64,000 bases of DNA, from contig NW_019173961.1 of assembly GCF_001642475.1 (NCBI RefSeq), forward strand, positions 1-64,000, written 5' to 3'. The DNA is from Fonsecaea monophora. Taxonomy: Eukaryota > Ascomycota > Eurotiomycetes > Chaetothyriales > Herpotrichiellaceae. The notes below the pieces were generated by a model, which worked only from the letters and a program-made list of their open reading frames with translations, was not told where the DNA came from and did no database searches. The translations under genes were made by a program, and so were the position numbers. Positions 1 to 11,122 of the stretch are shown here, piece after piece (position 1 is the first letter of the stretch; each line of letters starts with the position of its first letter).

Positions 1-126
1 GAAGAAGGAAGCCCAGGCGAAGAAGGAAGCCCAGGCGAAGAAGGAAGCCCAGGCGAAGAAGGAAGCCCAGGCGAAGAAGGAAGCCCAGGCGAAGAAGGAA
101 GCCCAGGCGAAGAAGGAAGCCCAGGC
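1..126 (+). repeat. Perfect 18-bp coding tandem repeat, at least 7 copies
   Basis: The unit GAAGAAGGAAGCCCAGGC occurs seven times in a row with no mismatch, and the array is cut by the window edge. It is in frame in the partial gene (KKEAQA per unit). From base 127 the array decays into related but diverged codons. Confidence 0.97.
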
Positions 127-304
127 AAGAAAAGAGGCCAGACGGCGAAGAGCAGAGTTGGAGCGACAACAGGCTCTGCAAAAGAAACAAGCCAAACAAA
201 AGGGAAAAAAAACCTCCATGAGTACCATCGAGGTGAAGTCCATCCCAGTTAAGATTGAAGTCGCCGGGCTTCCAAACGCGTCAGACGAGGTTGAGGCCAT
301 TTAA
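1..304 (+). CDS. 3' end of a Lys/Glu/Ala/Gln-rich protein (partial)
   Basis: The window opens inside a reading frame (codons start at base 2) that ends in TAA at 302-304. The first 126 bases encode a KKEAQA hexapeptide repeated without change. A degenerate Arg/Lys/Glu/Ala/Gln-rich stretch follows, then a short non-repetitive tail ending in EVEAI. The composition predicts a long charged helix or coiled coil. Only about 100 residues are visible and no domain can be named, so function is unknown. The 5' end lies outside the window. Confidence 0.75.
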   Translation, partial: KKEAQAKKEAQAKKEAQAKKEAQAKKEAQAKKEAQAKKEAQARKEARRRRAELERQQALQKKQAKQKGKKTSMSTIEVKSIPVKIEVAGLPNASDEVEAI

Positions 305-908
305 TATCGTCGCGGCCACAAAAAAGTTCGGAGTTCGGAATGCGGCATCTGGAAAGCTCTTGGGTTATTATGTCTTTTGAAGATTATCTGGTTCGGCAGA
401 GCGGCATCAGGACGAGGAACGATTTGGCGTCCATTGTTTGTCGGAGGGAAGTTACGTCTTCCTCATGGCGCCTAAGGTCGACCTATAACCTCTGGGAATG
501 AGGACGGGGCTATGATTGGGAATTTGTCAAAGTTCGAGGATGAAGGACGTGCAGGAATCGCCAGCCGCTCCATTTCTTTAAGCACATATTGAAGCCTCTA
601 CCAACATATCGAATTGAAAGTCCCTTTCGGCATGCTTTCTCACCGTCCCTGTGCTTGTCTCACAATCTATGACTGCCAGTTAATATATCTAGTCCTCAAT
701 TCCTTCTGTAACTGAAAAGGTGTGCTGGCTGCCTAGTCGTGTGACTCAGAAGTAAATCTTCCTACTTGCATCCCCTACAACAACAGCACCCATAATTCCT
801 GTTACCGCCTATCTTTTGTTCTCCAAGACAAGAACTTCCATCTATCTCACCGTTAGTCCTAGCTCGTTCGACAACGACGACAACGACAACACTCCAACCA
901 ATAAAACA
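305..908. other. Intergenic spacer
   Basis: About 600 bp between two plus-strand genes. It must hold the terminator of the first and the promoter of the second. No gene, repeat or RNA was recognised. Confidence 0.6.
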
Positions 909-1433
909 ATGAGCGATCCAGCCGAAACCCTGACCGGTTCCTGTCTTTGCGGGGCCTGGAGATACACGGTCCTCAAACAGCCCGTCAAGAGCATCATTTG
1001 CCACTGCGACGCCTGCAAAAAATGGTCTGGATCGGTTTTCATGGCCAACATCCTATTTCCGCGCTCCGCTCTGGACCTCAGGCCCGACAACGCCATCATC
1101 CCACCACCGCAAATGACTACCTACGGGGACAAAGGCTCCGACTCGGGCCGCACGGTCAACCGCCACTTCTGCGCCAGATGTGGTAGTCCGCTGTACTGCT
1201 CTACCTCGGACTTTCAGGATATGATCTCGTTGCCGGCCGGGTCTATTGATGGACCGCTCGGGGGCGGATCTGGGGCAGAGCATGCGATGTTGACGGGAGA
1301 AGAGCGACTGAAGGGTCTGGACCCTGAGATCGAGTTTTATTGTCAAAGAGCGACACCCTGGGTGGAAATCAAAAGCAAGACCTCGAAACTTCAAAGTTTG
1401 GGGGAGTTGGGAATGGACGGGCAGAAGCCTTAG
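909..1433 (+). CDS. GFA/CENP-V-fold zinc protein (glutathione-dependent formaldehyde-activating family)
   Basis: Intronless 174-residue protein. The start is the ATG at 909; the open frame runs upstream but that part is low-complexity leader. Zinc ligands of the GFA fold are visible: CLCG (Cys12, Cys14), a CHCDAC block (Cys31, Cys33, Cys36) followed by KKWSG, and CARCGSPLY (Cys88, Cys91). Length and motif order fit single-domain fungal family members. The family was named for glutathione-dependent formaldehyde activation, but most fungal members have no proven substrate, so the specific reaction is not assigned. It is probably cytosolic, as no signal peptide is seen. Confidence 0.9.
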   Translation: MSDPAETLTGSCLCGAWRYTVLKQPVKSIICHCDACKKWSGSVFMANILFPRSALDLRPDNAIIPPPQMTTYGDKGSDSGRTVNRHFCARCGSPLYCSTSDFQDMISLPAGSIDGPLGGGSGAEHAMLTGEERLKGLDPEIEFYCQRATPWVEIKSKTSKLQSLGELGMDGQKP

Positions 1434-2082
1434 CAGTTGCGGCACTCTTCATCTTTCTGTTCCTTCCAGAATTTCGTGCGCAGGAGGGGTGACAAGGCAT
1501 ACTTGATTCTTTCGCGTTGAAATTGAGGGGGAAGTTCCTGGCGCGGTGATGGCGCAGAGAAGGTTACTCCTTCACCTTTTGTGTTTAGAAAAAGCAAACC
1601 GAAAAATAGGACAAGCTGGATGTTCAGCTGGGCAGGTGGTTGCGATATGCCTATTTTCTCAGGTTTTGCGGCATCAAATCGCTCGAAGACTCCAGAAGGT
1701 ATAGAATGTTTCGTTCCTGCTGTCATAGCAAGTTGGATATCTAGTATCTAGAAAAATGAACACTGTTAAGGACAGCAAGTAACTGCCCCTTTTCGCCCCC
1801 TGACGAGGCTGAGGCGATTTTCCTTAGCGCCGATTTAGAGAAAGTTGAAGCCACCTCTCGCGTCGACCATTTTTGCGGAGTTGAAAGGACGCACGAGCCA
1901 CTCCGACTCTACGACAACTTTTCCTTTTCCCTATTCAATTCGTCGCTCACTGTCCTTGTGCACCAATTTTCTTTTGACAACTGTATCTGATCAGTGCCCA
2001 TTGTATTGACAAAGGTCATCGATACCCCAGAACAGTCCAACAGCGCAGCCCCAAGCGGCTTGCGCACCCAGGTCAAGTCACC
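1434..2082. other. Intergenic spacer upstream of SEC63
   Basis: About 650 bp between two plus-strand genes. The 200 bp before the SEC63 start are pyrimidine-rich, as is usual for fungal leaders. No gene was recognised. Confidence 0.6.
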
Positions 2083-4389
2083 ATGTCCTCCGAATACAAT
2101 TACGATGACCAGGGTCAATTCTTCCCGTTCTTCATGCTGACCATGGCCGGCTTGGTCACGGTGCCCCTCACGTATAACGTCCTCAAAGCATCCACCGACC
2201 TCGAACAGACCGCGACCCGAGTAAAGTCAGATTTCAAACCTCACAATGTTGACATCATCGAGGCGCAGAGGAGGAGACGAAAGAGGCAGAATCGCAAGAC
2301 AAAAAGGATCATAGCGGTGATCGCGGGCTATACATTCATGGCTTACATGATATATTTGATCATCGTCACGCAGAGAACGGTCCCCAAGATGTGGGATCCC
2401 TACGATATCTTGGGCGTGTCAAGGGTACGTCGAAGAATATGGGTCGTTGCAACAGACAGATGCTGACAAGCAGACAGAGTGCGTCGGAGCGGGAAATTGA
2501 CAAATTCTACAAGAGGCTATCGCTCAAGTTCCATCCTGACAAGGCCAAGCCCGACGCCTCCAAGAATGAAACCATGGACGACGTGAACGATCGCTGGGTG
2601 GAAATGACAAAGGCCTACAAGGCATTGACGGATGACGAGATCAGAAACAACTATCTACAATATGGCAACCCCGATGGGAAGCAGTCCACGAGTATCGGCA
2701 TTGCATTGCCCAAGTGGATGGTCGAAGAGGGCAACCGCTGGTTTGTGGTCGCCTTCTACGGCATCCTTCTTGGAATCATTCTCCCCTACACGTTGGGGAA
2801 GTGGTGGTATGGAACACAGGCTCTCACAAAGGACAAAGTCCTCCATGCTAGCGCAGGCAATCTATTCCGAGAGTGGAAGGAAGATTTATCGGAGGGCGCC
2901 GTCGTGGCAGCCACCAGTGTCGGCGAAGAATTCAAAGAGACTCTGAAAGGACCTAGGAGTGATGCTGGTGCTGCAAAGGTGGAAAGCAAAGTCCTCGGCA
3001 GTTCTGCCCTCACAGAAGCAGACAAGGAACGATTGAAAGCCATCGACGACCCAGTGCGACGGAAAACACTTGCCCTTCTCTGGGCCTACCTGGCTCGGAT
3101 CGACTTGGACGATCCCGAGCTGGAGAAAGAGAAATTCGATGTCGCCCCAACCGCTCTCTTGTTGAACAACTCGTTTGCATCAATAACTCTGCCATTTGGC
3201 ATGGTGAAGCCCCTCTTAGCATCCTACCACACCTCACAGAACATCATCCAAGCCGTTCCGCCCTCGGCTTCAGCAATTCTCCAACTTCCCAACTTCACAC
3301 CCGCAATCGCTGACAAGATCGTCAAGTCCTCAAAGTCGCCAATGACATTTCAAAAGTTCATGTCTCTCCCGTCCACAACACGAAGACAGCTGTGCTCTGA
3401 TCTTTCGGATGAACAATACAACCAAGCAATGGCGGTGGCCGCTCAAATTCCCCATCTTGTCATCGCAAAGGCCTTCTTCAAAGTCGTTGGCGAGCGCGTC
3501 GTCACGCCTGGGTCATTGGTTCAACTCGTGATCAAAGCCCGCATTATCCCTCCTGGAACACCAGAAAAGGAGATTCCCCCAATCAACCCACTGGATCTCG
3601 AGGACATCGACCCAGATGAAGGAGACCTGGATGCCTTGCATGGTCGGAAACCGGCAAAGTCGAAGAGAAGGAAACTCCCTGATGGCTCGTACGTGGAGGA
3701 TGATGCCAAAGAAGGAAGTGTACAACCGCCTCTGGCGCATGCACCCTACTTTGCCGCAGACCACGCTCCTCGATGGCACGTCTTTCTCGCAGAAGCACGT
3801 ACCGGCCGTATTTCTGTCCCCCCTTTCACATTTACCAGTTTCGACCGGCCCATATTTCACCCGGACACTGGTAAACCCACTTTTAACGTCGTCACTTTGA
3901 AATGTCCCTTCCAGGCACCGCCCCAGGTCCACGCCTTTCCGTTTGTCATGCACTTGGTGTGTGATAGTTACATCGGGCTGGACGAGAAGGTCGACGTGGT
4001 GTTAGACGTGAGAGACCCCAAGGAAGCTGAAGTGGTCGAAAGTGACGACGACATTAGCGAACCCGAGGAAGGTATGTATCTCGACCCAACCTTGTCACAA
4101 ACTGCAGACAACCAGAAGAGTAACGCTAACGATTCCTGACCAAATAGATTCTCTCGCGGGTCAACTCCAAGCGATGAAGTCCGGCGGCCTGACCGGCTCC
4201 CCAGTGACACCGAAGAAGAAAAAGAAGAAGGCCGTGGCTGCCGACACGAAAGGGATTCCTGTGGCTCAGACTCAAGCCAACACGACGCAAGAAGCAAGCG
4301 ATGACGACGACGAAAGCGACACCGATGGTGACGATGATGACAGTGACACCTCCGAGACGGATACCGAGACAGAGGACGAGGACTCGTGA
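2083..4389 (+). CDS. SEC63: SEC63, J-domain subunit of the ER protein translocon
   Basis: Model: join(2083..2424, 2478..4071, 4148..4389), 725 residues, with introns GTACGT..ACAG (53 bp) and GTATGT..ATAG (76 bp). Sec63 recruits the lumenal Hsp70 BiP/Kar2 to the Sec61 channel for post-translational import into the ER. Visible features are an N-terminal membrane segment (about 14-36), a second (about 74-97), a J domain (about 105-175) with the HPD triad at 133-135, a third membrane segment (about 202-222), a long Sec63/Brl region, and a very acidic Asp/Glu/Ser C-terminus. In yeast such a tail binds Sec62. The first intron splits the J domain just after DPYDILGVSR, so an unspliced reading would lose it. 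Length fits fungal Sec63. Confidence 0.95.
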
Positions 4390-5289
4390 GAGGACACGAC
4401 AAAAAGGGAACATGAATTGAGGATTCTATGTTGTCTTTTCGTGTCCCATGTTATGCTGTGTTATGCAGTGTTGCCTTGTATTGTGTTGTATTACATTTAC
4501 ATTGCATTGCACTGTGAGCATTGACCAACGGTGTATCCCTCGACCCTTTTCAGGCGTCCATACTCGGCATACAGTATTTGCATAGCGCAGCATGGCATAG
4601 CCTTGTCTTCTCCACATATCCCATCTTGAACGTCTCCCTGGCCCCAGACCAGGATCTGGTTCTGATACGACATGGATACTCGGTACTCGGTACTCCGTAC
4701 CCCGTACACGGATACGACCCAGCAACCCAGTTGCCAGGCTACCAGGGTATTCAGGCTGGGAGGGTGGTGTGCCAATGAATACGAGTCCTTCACATACACC
4801 CACCCACTTACCTAGGTATCTATATTAGGTACTTGGTACAATCATGCATGCACACATGCACACAACAGGAGTTTTTCTGCGTCCGGTACAGTACCGAGTG
4901 AGAATGTATGCGTCTCGCCCGAATGATCCAATTGAGATGGATCGAAGGAGTACGGAGTCTAGGTCGAGAAAATAGGAGATATGGAATTTGAAACTGCATT
5001 ATCTTGTGGATGGTACAGAGAACCCATATCCGTGCTGGTCCGCAAATGCTGTCAACTTGTCATGTCGCTCCGTTGTCGCAACACAGTTTGATACGAGTAT
5101 GTATGACTTTGACCGTGAGAAAAAAAAGATGCCATGTAGCTCATGTCTATGTGACCACCGGCTCCCTCCGACTAACTAACTCAATACTAACTCTTTGCTG
5201 TATGCAGCTCAACTTCCCGCTACTATTCTTCACCTCAGCGCCCTTCTCGGTTTGGTTATTTCCCAGTGTTATCAGTGGCTCCTATGAAT
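4390..5289. other. Intergenic spacer with short palindromic motifs
   Basis: About 900 bp between the 3' ends of SEC63 (plus) and the microprotein gene (minus). It contains GTACTCGG-type repeats ending in GTACTCCGTAC (4690-4700), the palindrome TACCTAGGTA (4809-4818) and an alternating CATGCATGCACACATGCACAC tract near 4843-4863. No gene was recognised. Confidence 0.6.
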
Positions 5290-5475
5290 TTACTTCTTTC
5301 CAGTCACACTGTTGGCCATCTGATTCATGCGGTCCTGGATCTTCTCCCTGCCGTCGTGCATGTATTGGAGAGTTTTCTTGTACTGGCGGTCCTGTGATTG
5401 GATGGACAGTTGGGTGACTGCCAACGCACCGACACCGAGAAGGGCACCCACGCCGAGGATTGTGCGGGTCTGCAT
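5290..5475 (-). CDS. 61-residue single-pass membrane microprotein, unknown
   Basis: ATG at 5475 and stop at 5290. The N-terminus is a short basic segment (MQTRT) followed by a Gly/Ala/Leu/Val-rich hydrophobic helix (about residues 6-24). A charged amphipathic helix rich in Gln, Lys, Asp and Arg ends in VTGKK. This plan resembles small mitochondrial inner-membrane or ER proteins of fungi, but no family was recognised. The amino-acid pattern is protein-like rather than random, and the 1.1-kb spacer upstream leaves room for its own promoter. An additional upstream exon cannot be excluded. Confidence 0.6.
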   Translation of the reverse strand: MQTRTILGVGALLGVGALAVTQLSIQSQDRQYKKTLQYMHDGREKIQDRMNQMANSVTGKK

Positions 5476-6602
5476 TGTTATGGGTTTGTTTGATTCTGTT
5501 TACTTTGCTGCGAGGCGGTGTTGAAGGAGGAAGTATTGGGCCGCCGGCTGTTCGATAATCGAGGGGACAAGTGGGCGCGGTGGACGGAGTTGTGGAGATT
5601 TGTGATAGGCCGACTTGTAGCAAAAACACGCGTCTGGTGAAGAGTCGAGCGTGGTCTATCGAGAGATTGTTGTCGTGTTGGTTTCTGAAGTCGAAGAGGA
5701 GATGCTCGGCAATGTGTAGCGCAGGTTCCGGGCTAGACCAAGTGTTCAGGGACTGAACGAATTAATTGAAGGCCGGGGATTCCACAGTGCTATGCAGAAG
5801 AAGGGCTGCGTGATAAGGCAAACAGGGGGATTAGTCTCAGTGTACGAGGAAGAAGGGAGGTCGAAGATGAAGTTGAACCGAAGTCGGTGCGCCGGTTATT
5901 ATATTACTACCTGCTGGGTGGCTTGCGTCCCCTTGCGACCGCCCTTTCTGGCATGCAGCTCAATGGCACCTTCCCACTGACCGGGCTGCGCAAGGGTCAT
6001 CACATGAAACGTTCCAAGGTTGTTGCATTTACCGAGCACCGAAGGCTGGCAGGGAGGGAGCGAGGGAGGTCCAAGGGTGGTTTAGGCGTCAGGCGAGAGT
6101 CCAAGGCTTCCCCGCACCTGCTGATTGTCCCCAAGGTGTCTTTATCCTCCGCAAGGCGCTTACCCCAGAGAAGTTTAGGCACCTCTAATTAGCCTTGACA
6201 CGAGCTAATCCACCTCATTTGATTTGCTAGGGGCCGCTCGGGCTTCGGCAATACTCGGGCTCCTGGACGCAGGTACGTGGCAAAGCACCCAGAGTTGGAA
6301 GACAAGAGCTCACAAGAAAGCTACACCGAACTTGTATGCCAGCTCAGCCTTCATAAAATGCATTAGGGGTCTTGTGCTTCTGCTGCACTGTAGGTGCGCT
6401 CTAGAACATGCTCTCGACGCCTGTCAGCCTTGAACAACCCGGACCACTTGACCCTCTATATTCTCGTTATCGTGGAGATCGTTTGTCGATGGAGATGGAG
6501 ATGGACAAAGATGACCTGGGTCCCTTTCTCCCGGCGACTTTATAGAAGGCACGGGAATGTCAAACCACATCACTTTCTCAACAGCCCTCATATCTTGAAC
6601 CC
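5476..6602. other. Intergenic spacer
   Basis: About 1.1 kb upstream of the minus-strand microprotein gene and downstream of the minus-strand oxysterol-binding gene. Short open frames here lack protein-like composition. No gene was recognised. Confidence 0.55.
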
Positions 6603-8539
6603 TCAGCTTTCGGCATCAACAAACAGATCCACCTCGCTAGTGTCTGTGTCTGCCCTTCTCAGTGGTTTTTGGCCTTCTGGTACCATTGCCTCGTGCATGT
6701 TCATTTTCGACATTTGGTTATTCATATGAGACATTTCTTCATGGTCATCATCCATCAAATTCGCCGTCTTTTGCTGTTCAGTATGTTGTGATTGTGAGTT
6801 CCCTTGTGTCGAATGTTTCTCCGGCGGCGCTGTGCTTGGGGGTCGGGAATCGAAATCAATCAGATTGTCCGAGGCGTGCAGATGACCTCCTGCTTGATGA
6901 GAGCCATGTTCATTCTGCACGAGAGAGTGGCGCCTCGTTTCTTGGTCGGAGGTTGCAATTTGGCCTGGAAGTATAGGCGCTATTGAGAGGATCTTTTCCA
7001 CAAGCTCATCCGGCGAGGCTTTGGGATCCCTAACCAGGCTATTAGTAAAGACCAAGGACGAAGCAGTAAAGAAACTCACAAGTGCGCATTAATGATCCAC
7101 TCCAGATCCTCCTCGCCTTCTTCAGGCGATCCAGGCCGTGCATCCACCCGCCGGAACAATTTGGGCTTCCATTCAACACCCAGTTCTTCTCTTCGCTTGG
7201 CCTCTTCTCGCTGCCGATCTTCAATTTTGGCTTTCTCGGCTGTAGCAACTTCATGGTCCCTCGCGTGCACTGCCTGCACCGTCGACTTCCAAAGTCTTTG
7301 CGATTCGCGTTCGCCCTGTTCTTCAATTGGCCGGGTCAAAGGAGGGGCATGTTTGGCATGTGTGGCGTCAAAGAGCAATTTTTTCTGTCCGGTTTTGGTA
7401 TTCTTGATCGTCATCTCCCCGGACCAGTATCCTGACAATTCATAGAGGACTTCTCCAGTTCGCTCATTTCTGATAACCCCTCCAATAGCATTGTAGGTGC
7501 CCCCTACCCAGCCCTTGGTTTTGAATTCAATATCTGCTGCCAGCCCATTCTCCGGACATCGCACGTAGGAATGGTCGCCCAGCTCGTATTTCATCTTGCC
7601 GAAGAGTATCCCACGGGCGTACATGTTGGGTTGCGTTAGGATGCTGCTGAGGTTAGAAACGCCTCCAGGGAAATTTGAGGAGCCAAACGTACTATTTTTC
7701 TCCACCCTTGGACTTTCCCCGGTTTGTGAATCTCAAGTATGATATGCCTTCCATCATGCTAGCCGCCGAGTTGCCCAGAAACTTGCTGCGGGGCTTCAAA
7801 GTACCGTCAACCCGAATATGGTGGTGCGGTGCCATGAAGAAATATGACGACTTTGGGGGATGATGGGACGTCTGTTCCGAAATATAGTAACCTCGCGTCT
7901 TGTCTGGATATTCCCACCAGCAGGTGAACACTTCCCCGAGGATCGGGTTCAAGGGTTTCTTGACACCACTAGCAAATAATCAGCTCTGTTGTCAGATACG
8001 GCACTGTGAGACGTCGTACGCAGGTCTGATATGCCAGCCACTCAGATAGAACTTGACAACCGAGATAAATCGTTCAATCGGGTCGTCGATAGAAGGCATC
8101 GGGAGAAGGGTATCAGGATGGGCCATAAAACTAAAAGCACCCCGTAAGCTTTTGATCGCATTTGTTGCCTTTCAGAAACACCTTACTTTGTTATTCTTTC
8201 TAGCATCGATCTTTCCTCGAGGATGAAGGTCGGGAGGGTGATTCTGGACAGGTCGGCGCCAGGGCGCAATTGTGAGATGATGTGTAACAGGACTGATGTT
8301 CGTTGTTAGCACCCCGTTCTCCTCAAGTATCGTAAGATAAATCTCACTGTTTCCCTGCTCGGGTTCGATAACCATAGTGTCCTCATCCGCGGCTTCGCGT
8401 GTGTCCTCTGAAGAAGAGCGATTGCCTGAGTCTTCAAGTCAGCCTGAAGCAACGGTCGCGCATTGAGGGGCATGGCCATACTCTTCGACTCACTGCGATT
8501 ACGCAGCGCGCCACCTATTGAGTGCTTCATCTTGTCCAT
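6603..8539 (-). CDS. Oxysterol-binding protein family lipid-transfer protein (ORP/Osh type)
   Basis: Model: complement(join(6603..7029, 7080..7643, 7693..7968, 8020..8130, 8187..8292, 8348..8425, 8494..8539)), 535 residues, six introns of 49-68 bp with phases that all agree. The family fingerprint EQTSHHPP is at residues 145-152, preceded by VKKPLNPILGE. His149 and His150 and the Lys pair at 117-118 are the positions that bind PI4P headgroups in this family. The LPTFILEERSMLERITN block and the absence of a PH or ankyrin region suggest a short Osh6/Osh7-like protein that moves phosphatidylserine or sterol against PI4P at ER contact sites; the ligand is inference. The last ~140 residues are polar and disordered. 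The first exon (46 nt) is the least certain part. Confidence 0.88.
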
Positions 8540-9159
8540 TGCCCGCCCTCATGCACGAGGGATGATTCGGTACAATGGAAGAGGTACAAGTGGTAGAGCA
8601 AGAATGGGCAATTGTGATATGACGTCGTGGAGGGTCGGATACGGCGGGGGGCGAAAGGTCAAGTCTCCTGCGCGACAGATACGAACAAGGCCCTCGAGTG
8701 CCACGCTGTTCGGTGGTCAACTGAGGCAGTAGAGACAGAGTGAAGAGCTCGGTGATGACCGTGGAGGAAATTTGGTGACACAGCTGGCACGATGAGTAAA
8801 GAGGTCTAAAAAAGATGCCTGTTTCCACTTTCGAGGGGAATTTGCAGTTCTTTTCGTGCATGCGAACCATTCTTCACTGGACAAGCCGCAGCGGGTTTCT
8901 GAGCACAAGTGGAGACCCTGAACAAGCCAAAAATGCTGCGTCATCCACATGCCGCAAACTGCAAGATCCAAAGAAACATTAATGGGAAAACCTGGGAACC
9001 GGCACCAATTAATTCCCGGGTCTCTGGTCCCTCGTAAAAAATATGGTTTCCCCGTCTATTTAATGCACATCCTGTGCATGCTGGCTCCTGTTCTTCCGAT
9101 GCGAGTATATTCTATCCGACCAGATTGGAGTTGCTAACAAGTGACGCCGTCGCTTGAAT
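8540..9159. other. Intergenic spacer
   Basis: About 620 bp between two minus-strand genes, holding the promoter of the oxysterol-binding gene and the 3' end of the DUF3605 gene. No gene was recognised. Confidence 0.55.
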
Positions 9160-10104
9160 CTACAGAGAACTGTTCTCTGCCATCCAGCTTTCACATGTTG
9201 GCCGATCCCCCTCTGTAACAGCTTCAACGAGCTCCTCCGGGGGCTGATACAGCATAATGTGGAAATGCTCTGTAGACGTCTCAGTTAGCCACGATCAGAG
9301 CCTCATCCACGTCCACAGCTTCACCTCGGACGATCTCAACTTACCCAACGCATGCACGCTTTTCAGACTCTTCCAGTTCTTAAACCACACGATCCTGTCC
9401 CTCTCTATCTTCTTCCCGTCTTTCCCTGCACAGAATGTCCTGTTGATGAACTCTTCGATCTTGCTCTTCGCCTCCGGAGTCACTTCTCCCGTCTCTTCAA
9501 CCTCGTCGATGGAAAATTTCGTCCACACCACGAGATGTTGTATCCCTTGCTCGACAAAGTACGGCCAGTCGTTGTATAAAATCTTGTAGTCAGAAGAATT
9601 ACTGAATGGCGGGTCGCCGCTGGGGCTGATCGTGGGCCAATGGAGGCGATGTTGCTGGATATATAGTAGAACGGAGCCATAGGTCTTCTTGAGATGGTAG
9701 ACATAGGCAAGATAGCCCCGAAGCTGGCTTGATGGTCGCTGAAAAAGGTGGATATTGTTCGTCCCTTGGACGAGTGAAACGTATCAGGAACCATCTTTGT
9801 AGCTGATGTTGCATGCATGTCGCCCTCTGCTAGTGTTGTGCCCTCACGACACTCGCAACTTCAGGAAAAGGGTAGACTTACGAACTAGCTCCTCAACCTG
9901 TCGCCACGTAAATCGTGCGAACTCCTCATCTTTGCGGCTCAAGATCCCAATGTTCTTCTCACTTTGCCCGACCAAGTAGGGCGGACAATCTGCTGTCCAT
10001 TGACGACTTGGTATATTGTGATTCCACCAAAGTCCCGACAGGTCTTGCTCTTTGCCTGTGTCTGGAGTATTTTCCCGTGGCGTAGGATGGACCGAGTGTG
10101 GCAT
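9160..10104 (-). CDS. DUF3605-family protein
   Basis: Model: complement(join(9160..9269, 9345..9764, 9882..10104)), 250 residues; introns of 75 and 117 bp. The exon joins restore family-like blocks: an N-terminal segment with KNIGILSRKDEEFARFTW, the exon 1/2 junction reading VEELVRTNNIHLFQRPSS, then ILYNDWPYF and QHLVVWTKF, and at the exon 2/3 junction VHALEHFHIMLY. These are the conserved features of fungal DUF3605 proteins, whose biochemical function is unknown. No signal peptide or membrane segment is visible. The junctions were chosen because frame and motif agree; the 117-bp intron uses an unusual AAG acceptor. Confidence 0.8.
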
Positions 10105-10708
10105 TTTCCTCTCCCAACCGCACTATTATCCACCAATGGCACTTTGCTAAACCCTTGTTATGTCCTATTGTTCTGGTATCATAACACGAATGGCAGATCT
10201 GGGGTGGTGAGATGGCAAAGTAATGGTGACCAAGTGGCACGAATAAGTAACACTGACTGGAAGACCCATAACGCTGCATGATTGGCTACAGTATCCCATC
10301 AAGGATCTTTTCTGCAATCACATACTGGATGCTCGGAATCTCTTCAAGCATTGGTGCGTGTATCTTGTAATCCGAGGTATGACTGCGACTTCTTCTAGCT
10401 ACAGTACAGGCTGTGCCAGATGACTGTGCGCCACCTTGCTCGGCAAGGACTTGTGAAGGAGACACTAGTTACAGAGGACAACGGTGCCATATCCATCCGT
10501 CGAAGCCTAGAAAGCAACGGAAAGAACATCATGGGAGGTGAGACCCTATCATTATGGTCATCGGCGCATGGACTAGAAGGCAGTTGACGTGGCCAGCACA
10601 GAGCGTTCTGTGGGATACACCCAAGCAACAAACCCCTTAGATGCTCAGGCCTTTTCAAAATGTGGCGCTGATACTCATCAAAATAGACAGCGTTGCCCGC
10701 TTGCAATA
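10105..10708. other. Intergenic spacer
   Basis: About 600 bp upstream of the DUF3605 gene. Overlapping weak open frames on both strands show no recognisable protein pattern. Confidence 0.5.
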
Positions 10709-11086
10709 TCACTTCAGAAGCCAAGTGGCATAACCCAACTCGACTTGGAAATGCACAAAGAGATCCATTTTTTCCACATCTGCTTGCAGCTTGGAGAGTC
10801 TCGGGCGAACAAGCGAAAGAAACGACGAATGTAACTCCGTGGATAGCAGAGTTAGCCGCATCAGTACGTATGACGGCATGGAACTGGCAAGACTGTATCT
10901 GTCTGACTTTGGCATAGCGAGTGAGTGTTTATGAATGGCCGTGAAATCAGTGCCCCCTACCAAGGTTTGAGCAAAGGCACGCACATCTTGAACAAATCGT
11001 CTTCTTTGATTGCTGCTTGTAGTCTGATCAGGGTGAGTACGTGAAGGGAGACGAGCTGAGGAGACAAACTGCCCCGTTTCTGTCAT
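10709..11086 (-). CDS. Doubtful 125-residue ORF, unknown
   Basis: An uninterrupted frame begins with ATG at 11086, 37 bp after the PNC1 stop on the same strand. The C-terminal two-thirds (from RRRFVQDV to GYATWLLK) has alternating hydrophobic and charged residues as in a helical protein. The first 25 residues are Ser/Thr/Arg-rich and look like leader sequence. No family was recognised. It may be a genuine small gene, the last exon of something undetected, or the remnant of a larger gene. Confidence 0.3.
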   Translation of the reverse strand: MTETGQFVSSARLPSRTHPDQTTSSNQRRRFVQDVRAFAQTLVGGTDFTAIHKHSLAMPKSDRYSLASSMPSYVLMRLTLLSTELHSSFLSLVRPRLSKLQADVEKMDLFVHFQVELGYATWLLK

Positions 11087-11122
11087 CCTGGGGACGAGAT
11101 CAGTGACACATTGAGATTGACT

